Of a DNA stretch of 18,819 nt, positions 15,412 through 18,819 are shown piece after piece (position 1 is the first letter of the stretch; the number at the start of each line of letters is the position of its first letter). A program made the translations under genes and the position numbers. The notes beneath the pieces were generated by a model. That model saw only the letters and a list, made by a program, of their open reading frames with translations. It was not told the origin of the DNA and did not search any database. Source of the DNA: Fimadaptatus sp963928645 (lineage in GTDB: Bacteria; Bacillota; Clostridia; Christensenellales; Aristaeellaceae); assembly GCA_963928645.1 (NCBI GenBank), contig CAWVGT010000074.1, positions 1 to 18,819 on the forward strand. Direction: 5' to 3'.

Positions 15412-15454
15412 GCAGCCCCGGCTCGCGTCCTTCGCCGGGGCTGCAGTTTTGATT
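15412..15454 (+). terminator. Strong intrinsic terminator-like hairpin, plus-strand orientation
   Basis: GCAGCCCCGGC (15412-15422) pairs perfectly with GCCGGGGCTGC (15434-15444), an 11-bp stem with an 11-base loop. It is followed on the plus strand by AGTTTTGATT. On the minus strand only GTTGGCGTTG follows, so it would act weakly, if at all, for the upstream PPK2-hydrolase transcript. No plus-strand gene precedes it. Confidence 0.65.
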
Positions 15455-15622
15455 GGGATTATTTCGACTGTATGCGGCGCATGGCTTGCGTCGGCGCGGC
15501 TTGCGCGCGCAGATTGCGCATATGCGCGTCGATGCAGCCGTTTGCGGCGTTGGGTTTGTCGATAACATGCGGCTGCGGTTTGCTGGTGAAGCCGCTGCGC
15601 GCGGATGGTGCTGACGGTTTTT
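15455..15622. other. Intergenic spacer without a recognisable gene
   Basis: It lies between the plus-strand terminator-like hairpin and the long-period array. It is rich in TGCG/GCGC words and could hold an eroded repeat unit. I see no coding frame with a ribosome binding site and no RNA gene. Confidence 0.4.
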
Positions 15623-16190
15623 AAGGGCGATAGCTATCTCTGCATATTGCATGCTCATAGCCGTTTGAACCGCTACTGCTTGCAACGCCGTGCGCATGAA
15701 AATCAGTATCGCATTTCAATGCGGCGCGTTTCCCTGGTGCATTGCGCAAGTCAACGGCCCGCATATGACGCCAAGGCTGACGTCTGTTTGCACAGCGTGC
15801 CACGCGGATAGCCCTCGCCCATTTTCAATAGCGATAGCTATCCCTGCATATTGCATGCTCATGGCCGCTAGAACCGCGACAGTTTGCAACGCCGCCTGCA
15901 TGGAAAGCAGCATCTCGTTTCAATGCAACGTATTTCCCTATTGCATCGCACAAGTCAATAGCCCGCGTCTCCGGCCCGCATATTACGCCGAGACTGACGT
16001 CTGTTTGCTAAGCATGCCGCGCGGATACCCTCGCCCGTTTTCGATGGCGATAATTATCCCTGCATATTGCATGCTCATGACCGCTAGAACCGCGACAGTT
16101 TACAACGCCGCCCACACGAACCCCGCATAGCATTCCAATGCGGCGCATTCCCCCGCCGCATTGCGCAAGCCGGGCACCCGCGCCCCGGCC
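15623..16190. repeat. Long-period tandem array, about 2.7 units of 204-216 bp
   Basis: TGCATATTGCATGCTCAT recurs at about 15641, 15845 and 16061. The surrounding sequence follows the same order in each unit: GCGATAGCTAT, the TGCATATTGC block, GAACCGC, TTGCAACGCCGC, TTTCAATGC, TTGCGCAAG and ACGTCTGTTTGC. The last unit is cut short near the stop codon of the hydrolase at 16217. The segment GCGACAGTTTGCAACGCCGC (about 15874-15893) matches the minus strand of the 101-bp repeats at 594-935 almost base for base, so the two are one family in opposite orientation. No coding potential is evident. Confidence 0.85.
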
Positions 16191-16216
16191 CACATCCGCC
16201 GCGCCGGCGGCATCGC

Positions 16217-17008
16217 CTATTCGCATAGAAAGTCGCACAGCTCGCTCACGTCGTCCAGCGAGTGCGGGTGGTGGCCGCAGTTTGGCTTTATGTTCAGCAG
16301 CAGCCGCCCGCCCGCCGCCGCAAACGCGTCTGCAAACGGCCGCGCGTTCTCCTCAAACGGCACCACGTCGTCCGCGCCGCCTATCACCACCGCCAGCGGA
16401 ATGCCCAGCCGCGCCAGCTCCGCGCCGCGCTTTACCGGGCGGGCCTGCGGGTTCCGGGCGATCGTGGCCTCGGTCTCGCCGTAGCACTCGAGGCACTCGC
16501 GCCACTCGCGCGCCGCGCCCCCGCCCGCGCCCCGCCCGCCGGGCCAGCTCATGACGTCCAGCACCGGCGCGTCCAGGTACAGCTTGCCCACGCGCTCGGG
16601 GCAGCTCAGCGCGAAGTTGACCGCGTACAGCCCGCCCCGGCTGAAGCCCAGTATCACCGGCTTGGCGCCCAGGCCGCACTCCTGCGTCAGATACTCGTGG
16701 AACCGGCGCATGCGCTCTATCGCCCACGGGCAGCCGTACCTGTCCGACAGCCGTATGTACGCCAGGTGGTAGCCCCGCCTGACCAGCTCCAGGTCGCACT
16801 GCGCGAACGCGTCGAAGAACTCCGCGCGCCACGCAAACGGCTTGCCCGGCAGCGGGTCGCGCGGCCGGACAAGTATGCACTCGAACCCGTCCAGCTCAAA
16901 GTCCTCGCGCGCGTAGCCATGCCATTCGCTCCGCACCGAGCCGGGCCGCGCGGCGTCCGGCGCGCGCTTTGCCGCCGGATCGCCGGCGGCGCAAATGTCA
17001 GTGTTCAC
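16217..17008 (-). CDS. Alpha/beta hydrolase, putative esterase
   Basis: The 263-residue product is a cytoplasmic alpha/beta hydrolase with no signal peptide. The nucleophile elbow is GFSRGG with Ser123. The acid is probably Asp213 or Asp214 in GGADDVVPF. The base is a His in CGHHPHS (246-249). Upstream, RPRDPLPGKPFAWRAEFFDAF and GYHLAYIRLSDRYG resemble a subfamily found in carbohydrate-degradation loci, where an esterase or deacetylase role is often proposed; the substrate here is unknown. The GTG start overlaps the TGA stop of the preceding gene (GTGA), with GGAGGAG 5 bases upstream, so the two genes are translationally coupled. A functional link to polyphosphate metabolism is not obvious from the sequence. 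Confidence 0.9.
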   Translation of the reverse strand: MNTDICAAGDPAAKRAPDAARPGSVRSEWHGYAREDFELDGFECILVRPRDPLPGKPFAWRAEFFDAFAQCDLELVRRGYHLAYIRLSDRYGCPWAIERMRRFHEYLTQECGLGAKPVILGFSRGGLYAVNFALSCPERVGKLYLDAPVLDVMSWPGGRGAGGGAAREWRECLECYGETEATIARNPQARPVKRGAELARLGIPLAVVIGGADDVVPFEENARPFADAFAAAGGRLLLNIKPNCGHHPHSLDDVSELCDFLCE

Positions 17009-18546
17009 AGCCGCTCCTCCAGCGCGCTTATCACCGACTCAATTACCTTGAGCCGCGCATAGCGCTTGTCGTTGGACTCGACGATTATCCACGGCGCGTT
17101 TACAGTGCTGGTCAGGTTGAGCATCTGATCCACGGCCTCCTCATACTTGGGCCACTTGTCGCGGTTGCGCCAGTCCTCGTCGGTTATCTTCCACTGCTTT
17201 TCGGGGGTCTGCTGGCGGTCGGTGAACCGGCGCAGCTGCTCGTCGGGATCGATGTGCAGCCAGAACTTGAGCACCACCGCGCCCCATTCGGTCAGGCTGC
17301 GCTCGAACTGGTTGAGCTCGGCGTACGCGCGCAGCCACTGGTCGGGCCGCGCAAAGCCCTCTATGCGCTCGACCATTACCCGGCCGTACCAGGTGCGGTC
17401 GAATATCGCGATATGGCCGTCCTTGGGCAGCGCCCGCCAGAACCGCCACAGGTACTGATGGTTCAGCTCGACCGGCGACGGCGCCGCCGTGGGCACGACC
17501 TCGAACCCGCGCGGATCCAGCGCGCGCGTGAGCCGCTTTATCGCGCCGCCCTTGCCGGCCGCGTCCCAGCCCTCGAACCCCAGCACCACCGGCATCTTCT
17601 TCTGATAGAGCCGGTTGTGCAGCTCGCCCAGGCGCTGCTGCGCGTCCTTGAGCTCGGCGCGGTACTGCTCCTCGGCGACCTCGTGGCTCAGGTCGATCTC
17701 CCTCAGGCGGGGCATCGATATCAGCTGCGCGCCCGATTCGCGCGCCACGGTCTCGCGCGTGGGCAGCTTGGGCGCGGGCGCGGCGGCCTGACCGCTTTCG
17801 GCGGCCTTGGCCTGCTCCTTGCGGCGGGCGGCGTCGGCCTCCTTCCTGCGCAGCGCGGCGTCCAGCGCGCTTATGACGACCGAGTACACCTGACTGGCGA
17901 CCAGGCGGCGGTCGGTCGCGTGTATCGCGGTCCAGGGCGCCCAGGGCTTGTCGGTGCGCTCGAGCATCTCGTCGTAGGCGGCCAGCAGCTCGTCGTACTC
18001 CTTGTTGTGCTTCCAGTCCTGCTTGGTCACGCGCCAGCGGGTGTCCGCGGCCTCCTCGAGCGCCTCGAAGCGCTGCTTCTGCTCCTTGCGCGTTATGTGC
18101 AGGAAGAACTTGATTATCACGTAGCCGTCGTCGGCCAGCTGCTTTTCGAAGTCGAGTATCTGGCCGTAGCGGCGCTCCAGCTCCTTGTGGCCGGGGCGCT
18201 TGTCCGGGTCGGCCACGCCCCGGTACCAGCTGCCGTCCAGTATGGACATATTGCCGTACAGCGGCACCACGTTCCAATAGCGGTGCATGTACGGATAGCG
18301 CTCCTCGGCCGGGTCGTCCACGTCCAGCGTGAACACCTTGAACCCGCGCGGGTCGAGGTTGCGTATCAGCTCGCCTATCATAGAGCCCTTGCCCGACGCG
18401 TCCCAGCCCTCAAACAGCACCACGACCGGTATCTTGGCCGCGCGCACCTGCTGTTGGAGCAGCATCAGGCGCGTGCCCTGCTCGGCGCGGAGCGCCTTCA
18501 AAGTGTCGGTATCCATAGCGGACGCCTTAGCAACATCGCGTAACAT
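17005..18546 (-). CDS. pap: Polyphosphate kinase 2, two-domain type (polyphosphate:AMP phosphotransferase)
   Basis: The 513-residue product contains two PPK2 domains. The N-terminal domain (about 20-235) has GWDASGKG (47-54) and DGSWYRG (104-110). The C-terminal domain (about 295-513) has GWDAAGKGG (326-334) and FDRTWYGR (382-389). A charged Ala/Lys-rich linker (about 236-270) joins them. Fused PPK2 proteins use polyphosphate to phosphorylate AMP to ADP in the cytoplasm, and in the family the C-terminal domain is considered the main catalytic unit. Consistent with that, the N-terminal domain has Gly instead of Arg in its DRSWY-type motif. The ATG start is preceded by AAGGAGGT, a full anti-SD match 4 bases upstream. 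It is the first gene of a two-gene operon with its own promoter at 18598-18626. Confidence 0.95.
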   Translation of the reverse strand: MLRDVAKASAMDTDTLKALRAEQGTRLMLLQQQVRAAKIPVVVLFEGWDASGKGSMIGELIRNLDPRGFKVFTLDVDDPAEERYPYMHRYWNVVPLYGNMSILDGSWYRGVADPDKRPGHKELERRYGQILDFEKQLADDGYVIIKFFLHITRKEQKQRFEALEEAADTRWRVTKQDWKHNKEYDELLAAYDEMLERTDKPWAPWTAIHATDRRLVASQVYSVVISALDAALRRKEADAARRKEQAKAAESGQAAAPAPKLPTRETVARESGAQLISMPRLREIDLSHEVAEEQYRAELKDAQQRLGELHNRLYQKKMPVVLGFEGWDAAGKGGAIKRLTRALDPRGFEVVPTAAPSPVELNHQYLWRFWRALPKDGHIAIFDRTWYGRVMVERIEGFARPDQWLRAYAELNQFERSLTEWGAVVLKFWLHIDPDEQLRRFTDRQQTPEKQWKITDEDWRNRDKWPKYEEAVDQMLNLTSTVNAPWIIVESNDKRYARLKVIESVISALEERL

Positions 18547-18597
18547 AGTGACCTCCTTAGCGGACGCGCGCGCCCGTTTATTTTTCTGTTAAGCACA

Positions 18598-18626
18598 AGT
18601 ATACCATCATTTTAACCAATTTTCAA
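18598..18626 (-). promoter_or_regulatory. Promoter of the PPK2-hydrolase operon
   Basis: On the minus strand TTGAAA (18621-18626) and TATACT (18598-18603) are 17 bases apart, about 51 bases upstream of the start codon. The spacer is A/T-rich, in contrast to the surrounding sequence. Confidence 0.72.
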
Positions 18627-18682
18627 TGCCCAAGCCGCACGCTGCCGGGCGCGCGCTCAAAAAAATTTTCGTGCGGAGCGTA

Positions 18683-18711
18683 TTGACAAACGGCCCGCGC
18701 CGGCGTATAAT
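18683..18711 (+). promoter_or_regulatory. Consensus promoter of the tRNA-Leu gene
   Basis: TTGACA (18683-18688) and TATAAT (18706-18711) are separated by 17 bases, a full consensus match. An A/T block (CAAAAAAATTTT, about 18659-18670) upstream could act as an UP element. It ends 22 bases before the mature tRNA and diverges from the PPK2 promoter. Confidence 0.88.
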
Positions 18712-18733
18712 ATACCTTGTTGTCAAGTCATGC

Positions 18734-18814
18734 GCGATCGTGGCGGAATTGGCATACGCGCACGTTTGAGGGGCGTGTCCGATGAGGGTACGGGTTCAAG
18801 TCCCGTCGATCGCA
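18734..18814 (+). tRNA. tRNA-Leu (anticodon GAG)
   Basis: An 81-base cloverleaf can be drawn. The acceptor arm is GCGATCG with CGATCGC plus discriminator A. The D stem is GCG/CGC. The anticodon stem CACGT/GCGTG surrounds the loop TTGAGGG with anticodon GAG. A class II variable arm of about 12 bases follows, then the T arm ACGGG-TTCAAGT-CCCGT. The 3' CCA is not encoded (CTTGT follows), so it is added by nucleotidyltransferase. It reads CUC and CUU leucine codons. Confidence 0.95.
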
Positions 18815-18819
18815 CTTGT

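Noticed and set aside
14024..15565. Plus-strand frame of 513 codons
   Set aside because: It is a shadow of the helicase N-terminal coding region and has no motifs or ribosome binding site.
15690..16130. Plus-strand frame through the long-period array
   Set aside because: The period is not a constant multiple of three, and the frame is not kept between units.

Overview
The window is about 18.8 kb of GC-rich DNA (roughly two thirds G+C by eye). Every protein gene lies on the minus strand; the only plus-strand gene is a tRNA-Leu at the right edge. The best taxonomic guess is a high-GC member of the Clostridia or a close Firmicutes lineage. The support is an nfeD-floA (flotillin) operon, a LytTR regulator, the start of a pyruvate:ferredoxin oxidoreductase gene, consensus sigma-70/A promoters, and AGGAGG-type ribosome binding sites with several GTG and TTG starts. 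The genus cannot be told. Isoleucine is written mostly as ATA despite the high GC content.

Layout from left to right. (1) 1-55 is the 5' end of a nifJ-type gene with a consensus promoter at 152-180. (2) 521-1009 holds long direct repeats. (3) 1033-5148 is an operon transcribed leftward: NfeD, FloA, a small membrane-anchored proline-rich protein, a LytTR response regulator, and a secreted protein made of two similar halves. Its promoter is at 5192-5200, with a perfect 16-bp palindrome over the -35 position. (4) 5393-6198 is a tandem array of about 14 units of 55 bp. (5) 6199-7899 is a Ser/Thr protein kinase with a repeated C-terminal region. (6) 8015-8778 is a tandem array of 17 units of 45 bp. 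(7) 8810-15259 encodes a 2149-residue DUF4011 / SF1 helicase / Vsr-like nuclease / DUF3320 protein. (8) About 15623-16190 holds a third array of 205-215 bp units. (9) 16217-18546 is a two-gene operon, a polyphosphate kinase 2 (polyphosphate:AMP phosphotransferase type) followed by an alpha/beta hydrolase that overlaps it by 4 bp. (10) 18734-18814 is tRNA-Leu(GAG), divergent from the kinase operon.

Two themes stand out. First, the giant helicase-nuclease is followed on the same strand by a Ser/Thr kinase. This recalls known antiphage helicase-nuclease proteins and helicase-kinase systems, but I do not recognise this pairing as a described system. Second, each long gap between transcription units carries a degenerate tandem array that starts at or very near the stop codon of the upstream gene. 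Units of the 45-bp and 55-bp arrays keep short hairpins through paired base changes. The long-period repeats at the two ends of the window share a core in opposite orientation, so they are probably one dispersed family.
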